Positions 9,027 to 17,837 of a stretch of DNA of 64,000 bases are shown here, one piece after another. The stretch's first letter is position 1; each line of letters starts with the position of its first letter. A program made the translations under genes and the position numbers. The stretch covers positions 62,001 through 126,000 of the forward strand of contig CAKTNS010000002.1 in assembly GCA_934589225.1 (NCBI GenBank), in the 5' to 3' direction. This stretch comes from an uncultured Oscillospiraceae bacterium (GTDB lineage: Bacteria; Bacillota; Clostridia; Oscillospirales; Oscillospiraceae). Below the pieces are notes generated by a model. That model saw only the letters and a program-made list of their open reading frames with translations. It did not search any database and was not told where the DNA came from.

Positions 9027-10007
9027 TCAGGTAATGCTTTGCATATAGCCGTAGACTGTCATTTTTCCGTCCACAGTTTCCGGATAATGCTTGCGCCAGT
9101 TGAGCTTGTGGAAAATCTGATGGTCGGTGAGTTTTTTCCACAGCTCCTCGTCATAGGGCTTGCCCGTATAGTCAAAGAGGGTATAGACCTCCCGATTGTT
9201 GGGGCCGATGGCATCCACTGCCTGCCGGGATTCCGGGTACAGGTCATAGAGCATCCGGAAGCACAGGTTGATGGGATGATAGTCCATCAGGTGGCCGTAT
9301 TTTTTCTGGTATTCCAGGAAGAACCGGTAGCAGAAGTCATAGACCATGCACTCGGTCCCTCCTGCCAGCAGGAAGGAGGTCAGGCCGCCGTAGTAGGGGT
9401 TCCGGTCCCGGTCCTCCTTGCCCCACATCTGGATGCTGTAAAGCTGCGCATCCAGATAGGCCTTGGGAATTTTGTCGCTGACGAAGACGGTGGAGTCCAC
9501 CCACAACCCGCCAAAGCGGCTGAGGAGGTTCATGCGCAAGAGGTCCGAAAAATGGGTCAGGGTCAGCTTGCCGGATTTGAGGTTTTTGTAGACGTAGGGA
9601 GGAAACTGGGCGTACTGCCCGATATTTTCTCCCGTCAGCAGCACCACCTCCGCATTTTCCGGAGCGTTTTTCCGCAGGGAGCGGATGCACAGCTTAACCA
9701 CCTCCGGCATATGCTCCTCCCCCTGAAGCCAGCATACCCAGATGATTTTTTTGTCCGATTCTGGTTTATGGGGCGTAAAGCGGTAATCCCGGAGGAAATC
9801 GGCAAAATCCTCCGTCAGAATATCATAGCAGGTATCCAGCCACTTCATCCGGTCATCCTTCACGGGGTAGAGCCGGTCGGTCCGTTCCTTGCCGAATTTC
9901 AGAATATAGGTTGGTTTTGTAAACTTGGCATTGAGCAGGTTTCCAACCTTCTGCTGAATTTTCAGGCGCTTGTAATCTGCCACTGTCAGACCCAGGGAAT
10001 CTCTCAT
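9027..10007 (-). CDS. GT32-like capsular polysaccharide glycosyltransferase
   Basis: 326 residues from the ATG at 10007, chosen because TAGGAG lies about 10 bases upstream and the start then falls just after the amylase stop; the frame is open for 17 more codons into that gene. After an N-terminal ~80-residue helical part, IIWVCWLQGEEHMPEVVKLC and the segment HFSDLLRMNLLSRFGGLWVDS (residues 152-172) match the capsular-polysaccharide/GT32 sugar transferase fold, whose WxDxT/DxD region binds the nucleotide sugar. It is cytoplasmic and probably adds a sugar to a surface glycan. It follows the GH13 gene by 22 bases and likely shares its transcript. Confidence 0.82.
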   Translation of the reverse strand: MRDSLGLTVADYKRLKIQQKVGNLLNAKFTKPTYILKFGKERTDRLYPVKDDRMKWLDTCYDILTEDFADFLRDYRFTPHKPESDKKIIWVCWLQGEEHMPEVVKLCIRSLRKNAPENAEVVLLTGENIGQYAQFPPYVYKNLKSGKLTLTHFSDLLRMNLLSRFGGLWVDSTVFVSDKIPKAYLDAQLYSIQMWGKEDRDRNPYYGGLTSFLLAGGTECMVYDFCYRFFLEYQKKYGHLMDYHPINLCFRMLYDLYPESRQAVDAIGPNNREVYTLFDYTGKPYDEELWKKLTDHQIFHKLNWRKHYPETVDGKMTVYGYMQSIT

Positions 10008-10029
10008 GTTCTGTACGCTCCTATTTTCA

Positions 10030-11682
10030 TTATTTCCACAAATAAACCCTTGTCTCATAGGGCTGCAGGGTTCCGGGGATGGGGTCTTGGTAATTGCACA
10101 AAATCAGCTTGCCATCCTCCAGGCAGAAGTCCCTGGGGGGCTTGTAGCGCTGCCGGTGGGAGCTGAAGGAGCAGATGACCAAGATTCGCTGCCGACTGTC
10201 CCGCATGGAGTACTGATAGAGCCACTTGGAGCCCTTGGTGTACTCTTTGTAGACGCCCCAGCGGACGCAGCTGAGCCGCTTGCGCAGAGCGATGGCCAAT
10301 CGGTAGAAATTGAGCACCGAGTTCCGGTCCCGGTCCTGATCGGCCACATTGATCTGGCGGTAGTTGTCATTGACGTAAAACCAGGGTGTGCCGGTGGTGA
10401 AGCCCGCGTTTTCGCCCCCGTCCCACTGCATGGGCGTCCGGGCGGAATCCCGGGAGCAGCGCCAGAGCCTGTGGAGTCTGGCCCGGGGGGTCATGCGCTG
10501 GGCGTAGTGGTCAAAGTAATAGAGGGTGGCCACGTCCTCGTACATCTCGGGGCTTCCCGGGTGCCAGTTGGTCATGCCAATCTCCTGGCCCTGATAGACG
10601 AAGGGGGTGCCCTTCTGGAATAAATACATGGCCGCCAGCATTTTGGCGCTCTGCTCCCGGAACTGCTCGCTGCCGTACCGGGAAACGATTCTGGGGTGGT
10701 CATGGTTTTCCAGGAACAGCATGTTCCAGCCCCGGCCCTCCAGCTTCCTCTGCCACAGGCGGTAGGCTCTTTTCAGCCGTTTCAGGGAGAATTTCATGGG
10801 GAAAAAGTCCTGGAACAGGCAGTCGGCGCACATGGCGGCGTTCTGGATCATCATGCTGAACTCCTGGTCTTTCCCTTCCCGGATGTAGCGCAGGGCGATC
10901 TTCGGGGTCACCATGGGGGCCTCCGCCAGGGTCATGCAGTCGTAGTTTTGCAGCACCGAGTCTCTGAATTCCGACAGGTATTCGTGGATCTTCGGCCCAT
11001 GGTTGTAGTGAAACAATCCCTTATACACCGGCATCCAATGGTCATTGGGAAGCCCCGGCTTTTTGGAAATGAAGGTGATCACGTCCTCCCGGAAGCCGTC
11101 CACCCCCAATCCTAACCAGAAGCCCATGATTTTTTTGACTTCCTCCCGGACCAGGGGATTGTCCATATTGAGGTCCGGCTGCTTGACCGCGAACAGATGG
11201 AGGTAATATTCCTTGCGGATGGGGTCATAGGTCCAGGCCTTGCCCTCAAAATGGGAATCCCAGTTGTTGGGGAGCTTCCCGTTTTTCTTGGCGGGCCGCC
11301 AGATATAGTAGTCCGTATAGGGCTCGATCCGGCGGCGGCTTTTCTGGAACCATTCATGCTCGTCGCTGGTGTGGTTGATGACCAGGTCCATAATGACCTT
11401 CATCCCCCGGCTGTGGGCCCCTTCCAGCACCGCCCGGAAGGCCTCCATGCCGCCGAACATCCGGTCAATGTCCATATAGTCCGAGACATCGTAACCGCAG
11501 TCCACCCCGCCGGAGGGATACAGAGGGGAAAACCAAATGCCGTCACAGCCCAGGCTCTTGATATAGTCCAGCTTCCGCAGCACGCCATAGAGGTCCCCCA
11601 TGCCGTCGCCGTTGCCGTCTAAAAAGCTTCTGGGCCAGATTTGATAAAATACGGTATCTTTATACCATTGGGTTTGCTTCAC
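10030..11682 (-). CDS. GH13 alpha-glucosidase / oligo-1,6-glucosidase
   Basis: 550 residues from a GTG start; no signal peptide, so cytoplasmic. The alpha-amylase barrel shows DLVINHTSDEHEWF (about 99-112), the nucleophile D200 in GVDGFREDVI, the acid/base E254 in TLAEAP and the transition-state residue D328 in LENHDH. Family GH13 members of this length (oligo-1,6-glucosidase, trehalose-6-phosphate hydrolase, alpha-glucosidase) release glucose from short alpha-glucans; I cannot choose between them. The nucleophile context GFREDV differs from the commoner GFRMDV. It begins its own transcript at the promoter 11714-11742. Confidence 0.88.
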   Translation of the reverse strand: MKQTQWYKDTVFYQIWPRSFLDGNGDGMGDLYGVLRKLDYIKSLGCDGIWFSPLYPSGGVDCGYDVSDYMDIDRMFGGMEAFRAVLEGAHSRGMKVIMDLVINHTSDEHEWFQKSRRRIEPYTDYYIWRPAKKNGKLPNNWDSHFEGKAWTYDPIRKEYYLHLFAVKQPDLNMDNPLVREEVKKIMGFWLGLGVDGFREDVITFISKKPGLPNDHWMPVYKGLFHYNHGPKIHEYLSEFRDSVLQNYDCMTLAEAPMVTPKIALRYIREGKDQEFSMMIQNAAMCADCLFQDFFPMKFSLKRLKRAYRLWQRKLEGRGWNMLFLENHDHPRIVSRYGSEQFREQSAKMLAAMYLFQKGTPFVYQGQEIGMTNWHPGSPEMYEDVATLYYFDHYAQRMTPRARLHRLWRCSRDSARTPMQWDGGENAGFTTGTPWFYVNDNYRQINVADQDRDRNSVLNFYRLAIALRKRLSCVRWGVYKEYTKGSKWLYQYSMRDSRQRILVICSFSSHRQRYKPPRDFCLEDGKLILCNYQDPIPGTLQPYETRVYLWK

Positions 11683-11713
11683 GGTTCATCCCCCACTTCC
11701 TGCTATTGCTTAC

Positions 11714-11742
11714 ATTATATCTTTCTCACCAAAAAAGGTCAA
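11714..11742 (-). promoter_or_regulatory. Promoter of the GH13-GT32 pair
   Basis: Minus strand TTGACC (11742-11737), 17-base spacer, TATAAT (11719-11714). The -35 box overlaps the downstream arm and T-run of the terminator of the preceding glycan operon, so termination and initiation signals share bases. Confidence 0.75.
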
Positions 11743-11772
11743 GGGTGCGATTCCTGACGACCGCACCCTTGA
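11731..11772 (-). terminator. Terminator of the glycan operon
   Basis: Perfect 11-bp stem TCAAGGGTGCG / CGCACCCTTGA (11739-11749 with 11762-11772), 12-base loop, followed on the minus strand by CCTTTTTT. It ends the wecG-GT4-GT4-GT2 operon just past the last stop codon at 11776. Confidence 0.85.
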
Positions 11773-11775
11773 GGA

Positions 11776-12945
11776 TCATTTTTTGAATATTTTTTTCCGG
11801 ATTTTCTCCAGGGTTTCCAGAAAGAACAGCGACAATATCACCTTTTTATAGGGATAAGTGATGCCCCGGATGTGGTAGGCCGCATCCGCCCGGCGCTCCT
11901 TTGGCGCAGGCGCACACTTCCCGGCAGACATCCCCAGGCGGTAAAGGCCCAGCTCTTCTCCCGGGACCTTTGCCAGCACGTTCCACTCCTGGGGCCGCAT
12001 TTCCCGGCCGTAGCTTTCCAGCAGCTCCGCCCCCCGGAGTTTCGACGCGGTGAGCACATAGCCCTTTCCCTCAAAATGCTCCTTGGAGCCATAGAGGTCC
12101 ACGCACAGGTCTTCCCGGCCTAAAGCGGTCCGCAGCCACAGATTTTCCATCCAGGCATCATACACCGCCCGGGATTCAGAAAGCTCTGAAAAACGCAGTT
12201 TGCCTTTCCGCCCGCCCTGAAGAAGGGGCACCTGATACATGCCGGTTTTGACGGAGAAATTCACCCCGGCATCGGAAAAGCAGGTGGTCCGGGCGGTCCT
12301 TGGGTACAGGAAGAAGCGGTCCGTTTCCACGGTGAAGGCAATGTGATATTTCAGCCAGGAGTGCTTGCCCCAGTCCCGGATGTGGGCGGGGAGCTTGGGG
12401 GCATTTTCAAAATCATAGTCCCCGTTTTGTTCCAGCCAGTTTGCAAAGAGTGCCCACTGTTCCCTGGTCCACATCTGACCCCAGGAACAGGCGTATTGGA
12501 AATACCAGTTGTCATAGCCGTCGTCCAGGGGCTCAAAAACCTTGTCCGTCAACTGGCTCAGCCGGTGGTTATACAGGGCCACACCGGCGATCCGGTCCTT
12601 TCCCTTGACAAATTCCAGGCATTCCAGGGCGTACCGATAAAAATCCGGGGAGACATACAGATCGTCCTCCAGAAGGATGATGCCGTCGTGGCTCTGGGTC
12701 AGGCCGCCGCACTTCAGGATGTGCCGCTTGAGGCCCAGGTTCTCCTTCTGATAGAGCACCTGTTTTTCCCCAAAGGGCCAGGAAAAGTTCTGGGCGTAGC
12801 TTAAAACCTCCTGATTGTCCCCCCGGTCAATGCTGATGATGAGGGGGGCGCTTTCCGGGTATTCCCCCTGCAACAGGCTCCCTAAAATTCGCTTCAGCGA
12901 CTCCATTCGGTTGTAGGCCACCACCACAATGGGCAAATCAGCCAT
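11776..12945 (-). CDS. GT2/GT13-like glycosyltransferase
   Basis: 389 residues from the ATG at 12945, where MADLPIVVVAYNR gives the usual glycosyltransferase opening and overlaps the upstream gene by 8 bases. The GT-A fold is indicated by VVVAYNRMESLKRIL and by LLEDDLYVSPDFY (around residues 95-107), an acidic EDD motif typical of GT2 and of the GlcNAc-transferase-I (GT13) group. It should use a nucleotide sugar in the cytoplasm to extend a surface polysaccharide. It is the last gene of a four-gene operon. The acceptor and sugar cannot be told from sequence. Confidence 0.82.
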   Translation of the reverse strand: MADLPIVVVAYNRMESLKRILGSLLQGEYPESAPLIISIDRGDNQEVLSYAQNFSWPFGEKQVLYQKENLGLKRHILKCGGLTQSHDGIILLEDDLYVSPDFYRYALECLEFVKGKDRIAGVALYNHRLSQLTDKVFEPLDDGYDNWYFQYACSWGQMWTREQWALFANWLEQNGDYDFENAPKLPAHIRDWGKHSWLKYHIAFTVETDRFFLYPRTARTTCFSDAGVNFSVKTGMYQVPLLQGGRKGKLRFSELSESRAVYDAWMENLWLRTALGREDLCVDLYGSKEHFEGKGYVLTASKLRGAELLESYGREMRPQEWNVLAKVPGEELGLYRLGMSAGKCAPAPKERRADAAYHIRGITYPYKKVILSLFFLETLEKIRKKIFKK

Positions 12946-14062
12946 GGTTTCCGCCTCCCTCCGCAATGCTGACCGCCTGATCGTAGCCCTTGGCCACAGC
13001 GGCAAAGCTGAATTTTTCTCCAAGGGTCTCCCGAAGCGCCTGGGGCACCTCCGGTGCCCGAAGCAGGGTGTCCAGGGCGGCAGCAAATTTCTCCGGCTTT
13101 TCCGGATCTGCCATGAGACCGTTCTTCCCGGGGGTGATCACGTCACAGGCCCCGTCGGCATAGATGGAGGCCGCCACCGGCAGCCCGGCACAGCCCGCCT
13201 CCACCAGAATGAGCCCAAAGCAATCAGACCGGGAGGGCACCGCCAGAACCGTGGCCTTTGCGTATTCAGAAAGCAGGGCTTCCCCTTCCCGGTAGCCCAG
13301 ATAGTCGATCCGGCCGCTGACACCCAGGCGGTGGGCCAGGGCCTGAATTTCTGCCTGCTGGCCGTCAACATCATTGCCCACCACCCGCAGCCGGGCATTC
13401 TTGTTTTCCATAGCCGCCAGGGCCTCCACCAGCAGGTCCAGCCCCTTTTCCCGGGAAATCCGGCCCACATAAAGAATCGTATCCTCCCGGGGCTGCCGGT
13501 TAAGCTTTACAAAGGGGGCCACATCCACCGTCAGGTAGGCCACGGCGATTTTTTCCTCCGGAGCGCCCCAGTGCAGCAGCTTTTCCTTGGCCCGGGTGCC
13601 GCTGGCCAGATAGGCATCGGCTTTTCCGATAATGATTTTCCGGGTCAGTCTTTGCACCCGGCCGATGTAGGCTTCGGAGCGCAGGGTGCCGTCTGTCATG
13701 TTGATATAGGGAACGCCGTGGCGCTTGGCCCACAGCAGCGCCCGCACCGCGGATAGATTATATTCTCCTCCGATAATCACCTGGGGCTTGAGGCGGTTCA
13801 GCATGTTGGTCAGGCCATAGGGAATGTGGATATACCGGGTAGCGGTGCCCCCCACCTTTCCCCCCTTGACCCGCAGAATTTTGGAATCCAGGAAATAGGT
13901 GTCCTGTAGCTCCTCCTCCGAGACCTTCCAGGCCCGGTCCGCCTCGGTGTGGCTGGTGTAGAGCACCTGATAGCGGTATTGGGGCGTGCCGGATTGCATA
14001 TAGGAAAACAACGCCGTCCGGTAAGGGGCGGGAATATTGCTGAGGATCAACACATTTTTCAT
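12938..14062 (-). CDS. GT4 family glycosyltransferase
   Basis: 374 residues from the ATG at 14062, which makes an ATGA overlap with the upstream gene. MKNVLILSNIPAPYRTALF is a typical GT-B N-terminal opening; the C-terminal half has LYVGRISREKGLDLLVEAL and the retaining GT4 E-x7-E type region SDCFGLILVEAGCAGLPV. The family transfers sugars from NDP-sugars with retention of configuration. Its place between another GT4 and a GT2-like gene points to assembly of one surface glycan. Substrate unknown. Confidence 0.88.
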   Translation of the reverse strand: MKNVLILSNIPAPYRTALFSYMQSGTPQYRYQVLYTSHTEADRAWKVSEEELQDTYFLDSKILRVKGGKVGGTATRYIHIPYGLTNMLNRLKPQVIIGGEYNLSAVRALLWAKRHGVPYINMTDGTLRSEAYIGRVQRLTRKIIIGKADAYLASGTRAKEKLLHWGAPEEKIAVAYLTVDVAPFVKLNRQPREDTILYVGRISREKGLDLLVEALAAMENKNARLRVVGNDVDGQQAEIQALAHRLGVSGRIDYLGYREGEALLSEYAKATVLAVPSRSDCFGLILVEAGCAGLPVAASIYADGACDVITPGKNGLMADPEKPEKFAAALDTLLRAPEVPQALRETLGEKFSFAAVAKGYDQAVSIAEGGGNHG

Positions 14063-15237
14063 TGTCTTTGCTCCATGGCTTTCTTGTAAATTTCCGTCAG
14101 ACACCGGTAGTTTTCCTCCGGGGCCATGTCTTTTTTGTATCGGGCAAGCACCGCCTCGGTCCAGTCCTGTTCCCTTTCCCAGAAGGCCGCCACGGTATCT
14201 GCCAGAGCTTTGGGGTCATCCCCCCGGAATTTCATACCGGTGATGCCCTCTTCGATCAGGCTGCCGCCGTTGCCCAGCCGGGATACCAGCACCGGGGTGC
14301 CCATGGAAAAGGCCTCCGCAATGCTCATGGGGAAGCCCTCATACCACTGGGTTGGCAAAACCATGGCCCGGCTCTCCCGCAGCAGAAGCCTGACTTGGTC
14401 GTTTGGGACGAAGCCTAAAAGGCGCACATTATGAAGCCCGTTGCTTTCAATAAATTCCCGGCACCAGTCTTCCAGAGGCCCGCTGCCGCAGATCAGAAGC
14501 TCCGGCCCACGCGCGCCTAACAGCCGCCAACCCTCCAGCAAAACTTTGATGCCTTTCAGCTCGTCCAGCCGCCCGGCAAAGAGGATCTGATTTTTGCGCC
14601 GGTCCCCGGGCAAGGGCTCCAGAGTCTGCTCCACGGCATTGGCCTTGACAAAGACCCGCTCCGGTCGGAGCCCCGGCAGGCGCAGCAGCTTCTGACGATT
14701 AAATTCCGTCAGGCAGATGTAGGTCAGCTTCTTGTAAATGCCCGTGGCCCGGTGGAGCTTCATGGAGAGCACGCAGCACAGGGTCTGGGCAAAGCTTCCC
14801 CGGTAGCACCGGTGCTTCAGGGCGCAGCCCAGGCCCTTTTTAAGGCACTCCTCGCACACATGGCCCTGGCGGTAGAAGGTGGCCCCGGGGCACAAAAGTC
14901 TAAAATTATGGACGGTCTGCACCACCGCCGCCCCCTCCTTCCGGGCGGCATAGTATACCGCGGGAGACACCAGCATCAGGGTATTGTGTACATGGACCAG
15001 GTCTATTTTGTTTTCCCGAATCATTTTCCGGACTTCCCGGTAGGTTCTGGGGTTCCAAAGAACAGAAAAAGGCAGGCACATCTTTTTCCACAAAGGGAAT
15101 TCTGAAAGCTCTCCATTATTTCGGAAGTAGGTCAGAACCCTGTGGCCATGGGCCTGCAGCATTTTCTGCTCACCGCATGCCACCACCTCCTCCCCGCCGG
15201 GAATCTGGTAGAGATTGTGAACGATGAGTATATTCAT
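14059..15237 (-). CDS. GT4 family glycosyltransferase
   Basis: 392 residues from the ATG at 15237, two bases after the wecG-like stop. MNILIVHNLYQIPGGEEVV opens the N-terminal GT-B domain and a Cys-rich stretch (CPGATFYRQGHVCEECLKK) lies near residue 120, seen in some capsular GT4 enzymes. FAGRLDELKGIKVLLEGW and YEGFPMSIAEAFSMGTPV are the C-terminal nucleotide-sugar binding parts. It is coupled to the next GT4 by an ATGA overlap. It likely adds a sugar in capsule, exopolysaccharide or teichoic-type polymer synthesis. Confidence 0.88.
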   Translation of the reverse strand: MNILIVHNLYQIPGGEEVVACGEQKMLQAHGHRVLTYFRNNGELSEFPLWKKMCLPFSVLWNPRTYREVRKMIRENKIDLVHVHNTLMLVSPAVYYAARKEGAAVVQTVHNFRLLCPGATFYRQGHVCEECLKKGLGCALKHRCYRGSFAQTLCCVLSMKLHRATGIYKKLTYICLTEFNRQKLLRLPGLRPERVFVKANAVEQTLEPLPGDRRKNQILFAGRLDELKGIKVLLEGWRLLGARGPELLICGSGPLEDWCREFIESNGLHNVRLLGFVPNDQVRLLLRESRAMVLPTQWYEGFPMSIAEAFSMGTPVLVSRLGNGGSLIEEGITGMKFRGDDPKALADTVAAFWEREQDWTEAVLARYKKDMAPEENYRCLTEIYKKAMEQRQ

Positions 15238-15239
15238 TT

Positions 15240-16022
15240 TTATTTTCCTCGCAAATCCGCTTCGATCAGATAAAGCGTATTGGTGTAGAGATACCGGGGG
15301 AACAGCCGCTTGGGGTCTTGCAGCAGCCGATAGAACCATTCCAGGTTGTGCCGCTGCATCCAGTCCGGGGCACGGTAAATGTTTTCCGCCGCATAGTCAA
15401 AGGCGGCCCCCACCCCCACCATGAGCCCAGGAACCTTGCCCTGGTGGTCGTGCATCCAGATCTCCTGCTTGGGGGCTCCCAGGCCCACCCAAAGGAAGTC
15501 CGGCTGCTTTTCCCAAAGCTCTTTTTGAAGAGCCTGCTCCTCCTCCGGGGTCATGGGGCGAAAGGGGGGGCTGAAGGTTCCGGATATCTCAATGCCGGGA
15601 TACCGGGCCCGCAGATTCTGCTCCATTTTTTCCAGGGTCTCCGGCGTGCTGCCGTAAAAATAGTGCCGCCACCCCTTGGAGATACCGGCGGCAATGGCCT
15701 GCTGCATATAGTCCGGCCCCGTGACCCGTCTCATGGCCCGGAAGCCTCGGCGGCGGCCGGTGGTAGACAGGGGGCCCCCGTCGGGAATGGCCAGAATGCC
15801 CCCGTTCTGGACCTGCATATAGCCGGGGTCTTTAAAAGCCGTGACGGTGGTATGGACATTGGACACGCAGATATAGTCCCCGGAAAGCGCTTTCAGGTTC
15901 CGCTGGGTAAAGTCCAGCAGCCAGGGCATATCAATGGCCGCGATCTGCACCCCCAGAATGGGACACACGGGCAGCGAGGCCTTATTCACCTGATGCTGAA
16001 AAGCGCCTGCTGGCTTGTCCAC
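15240..16022 (-). CDS. WecG/TagA/CpsF family glycosyltransferase (GT26)
   Basis: 260 residues from a GTG start at 16022 preceded by GAGGAGGG. GT26 landmarks are PDGGPLSTTGRRRG (around residue 80), RVTGPDYM, YFYGSTPETLEKM, and FLWVGLGAPKQEIWMHDH with VGVGAAFDYAAE near the C-terminus. In Bacillus the relative TagA adds ManNAc to lipid-linked GlcNAc at the first committed step of teichoic acid synthesis; WecG does a similar step for enterobacterial antigen. Being first in the operon suggests it primes the glycan that the following three transferases extend. Confidence 0.9.
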   Translation of the reverse strand: MDKPAGAFQHQVNKASLPVCPILGVQIAAIDMPWLLDFTQRNLKALSGDYICVSNVHTTVTAFKDPGYMQVQNGGILAIPDGGPLSTTGRRRGFRAMRRVTGPDYMQQAIAAGISKGWRHYFYGSTPETLEKMEQNLRARYPGIEISGTFSPPFRPMTPEEEQALQKELWEKQPDFLWVGLGAPKQEIWMHDHQGKVPGLMVGVGAAFDYAAENIYRAPDWMQRHNLEWFYRLLQDPKRLFPRYLYTNTLYLIEADLRGK

Positions 16023-16060
16023 GGTCTTCCCTCCTCGGTTGCAAATGGCTGGATGGGGTT

Positions 16061-16066
16061 ATTATA
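16061..16066 (-). promoter_or_regulatory. Extended -10 element ahead of the glycan operon
   Basis: Minus strand TGGTATAAT, an extended -10 (TGn plus TATAAT), 39 bases before the GTG of the wecG-like gene. No good -35 hexamer is present at 16-18 bases, so initiation would rely on the TG extension. Confidence 0.45.
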
Positions 16067-16092
16067 CCACCGTTTTGACAAAAAATCTACTG

Positions 16093-17595
16093 TTACTTTT
16101 CTGCGGCCTCCAGGCAGGCCTTCCGCAGTTCCTGTTCGTTTTTCTGGCATTGCAGCCGGTCGCAGAGGGCCAGATAGCTGTCGCAGCCCAGAAGGGTAAT
16201 GTAGTCCATGATCTCCGGGCTGTGGGTGATCTGGGTCAGAAGCAGGGTCAGCTCCTGGCCATCTCCAAAGCAGTCGGACAAAAAGCCGATGGCGTTTTCA
16301 AGGCCCCGGCCCATGGCGGAAATCTGCTCCTGCCGTTGGGACAGACTCTTGGCAAAGGCCTCTTTTACAAAGGCATCCTGATTCTTTTTCTCCCGGAGGC
16401 GGTTTTGCGCCGCCGCCTGACACCAAACTTCCAGCTGCTTTATTACCTTGGCTTCCAGGTTCAGCGCCCCGGTACCGGCAAGCTTAAACTGCCGCTTGGT
16501 CTCCAGGGCCTTCCGGCGGGCATGGAGGACGTCCTCCAGAGACTCTTTCCCGTTTATAAAGGCCGTGAGACTCTGGTGGAGGGCCTGGGCCAGCCGGTCC
16601 GCCGCCCCATAGTCCCGGGCGGTGTGGCGCAGGGCCTCCAGCACCTGGTTGACCAACGTGAACCGCTCCGTAAAGTCCCCCTGCCGGGCCAGGGCCACCC
16701 GGGCGTTCCACTCCTCTTTCGAGGCCGTTCCCGCCAAAAGCCCGGGCACGCCGTAGTCCTGACCGTATTTCCGGTAGAGTAAATAGTAAGCCGTAAAGTC
16801 CCGGGCCGTTTCCTCCAGGTTTAAAAACTCCCGGACCAGCTCCTCCCCCACCGGCAGCCCCAGCTCCTCGCAGCTTTGCAGGAGCCTGGAAAGGTCCTCC
16901 CAGCCCCGGGCGGTGACATAGCGCAGCTGGTCCTCCTGACGGCTCACATGGTAAAACTTTTCCGGCTTCAGCCCCAAAAAGCTCAGCACCGCCCCGTGAA
17001 GCCCCGCCGCCGCGCCGTAGCCCAGGAAGGCCTCCACGCTGGCTTCCACGGAAATCCAGCGGATGCGGTCCAGGGTCACCACGTCAAACTCCCGGACGGA
17101 CTTGTTGTACTCCGGGGGATTGCCCGCCGCCACGATGATCCAGCCCAGGGGCAGGGCGTGGGTTCCGAAGGTCTTGTTTTGCAGAAATTGCAGCATGGTG
17201 GGGGCCAGGGTTTCCGAAACGCAGTTGATCTCGTCCAGGAACAAAATCCCCTCCCCCTTCCCGGACCGGTCCATGGCGGCATACACCGCGCCGATGATCT
17301 CGCTCATGGTATACTCCGTCACGGAAAAATGCTGCCCGCAGTAGTCTCGCTCCGTGATTTTGGGCAGGCCTACGGCGCTTTGCCGGGTGTGGTGGGTCAT
17401 GGTGTAGCTGACCATGGGAAGCCCCGCCTCCCGGGCGGCCTGCTCCACGATGGCAGTCTTCCCCACCCCGGGAGGGCCCATCAGCAGCAGGGGCCGCTGG
17501 TTGACCAGGGGATAGCGGTAGTTCCCATCCTCATCCTTTTGCAGATAGGCCGCCAGGGTGTTTTTGATTTCTTCTTTTGCTTTTTGAATATCCAT
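16093..17595 (-). CDS. MoxR-type AAA+ ATPase
   Basis: 500 residues. Walker A GPPGVGKTA (40-48), Walker B ILFLDEIN (117-124) and the sensor-1 segment IIVAAGNPPEYN mark a MoxR/dynein-related AAA+ ATPase. The C-terminal ~250 residues are helical and have no domain I recognise. MoxR ATPases act as chaperones that remodel or activate partner proteins, usually with a VWA protein encoded beside them; here the VWA gene lies just upstream in the operon. A 221-base palindromic element separates the two genes. The physiological target is unknown. Confidence 0.85.
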   Translation of the reverse strand: MDIQKAKEEIKNTLAAYLQKDEDGNYRYPLVNQRPLLLMGPPGVGKTAIVEQAAREAGLPMVSYTMTHHTRQSAVGLPKITERDYCGQHFSVTEYTMSEIIGAVYAAMDRSGKGEGILFLDEINCVSETLAPTMLQFLQNKTFGTHALPLGWIIVAAGNPPEYNKSVREFDVVTLDRIRWISVEASVEAFLGYGAAAGLHGAVLSFLGLKPEKFYHVSRQEDQLRYVTARGWEDLSRLLQSCEELGLPVGEELVREFLNLEETARDFTAYYLLYRKYGQDYGVPGLLAGTASKEEWNARVALARQGDFTERFTLVNQVLEALRHTARDYGAADRLAQALHQSLTAFINGKESLEDVLHARRKALETKRQFKLAGTGALNLEAKVIKQLEVWCQAAAQNRLREKKNQDAFVKEAFAKSLSQRQEQISAMGRGLENAIGFLSDCFGDGQELTLLLTQITHSPEIMDYITLLGCDSYLALCDRLQCQKNEQELRKACLEAAEK

Positions 17596-17616
17596 ACATC
17601 TTCTCCTATAGGCCCT

Positions 17617-17837
17617 GGGAAGCTCTGATTAAATCGGCAAGAGCTGACGGCGAAAGATTTTGGTTCCAGGCAAGGTTTGGAAAATGAGGGAATACTTTGT
17701 GTACCCGCAAGGGGTATGCCGCATCCGTAAGCCAGCTTGCGCTGGCAACGGCTGCGCTATATTTCCCATTTTTCAAACCGCAGCCTGGGAGCAAAAGATT
17801 CGCCGCTCAGCCGCAGACGATTTATTCAGAGTTTCCC
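17617..17837. repeat. MITE-like long imperfect palindrome
   Basis: About 221 bases whose ends begin GGGAAGCTCTGATTAAATC and, on the other strand, GGGAAACTCTGAATAAATC. The arms match over roughly 80 bases with about three-quarters identity and enclose a small inner hairpin. There is no coding capacity. It fills the gap between the VWA and MoxR genes and its right tip abuts the VWA stop codon. It looks like a non-autonomous mobile element or a large hairpin repeat; no target duplication is obvious. Confidence 0.7.

Noticed and set aside
8706..10166. 486-codon plus-strand frame over the repeat island and the GT32 gene
   Set aside because: It begins in repeat sequence and is antisense to a recognisable glycosyltransferase; composition matches a shadow frame.
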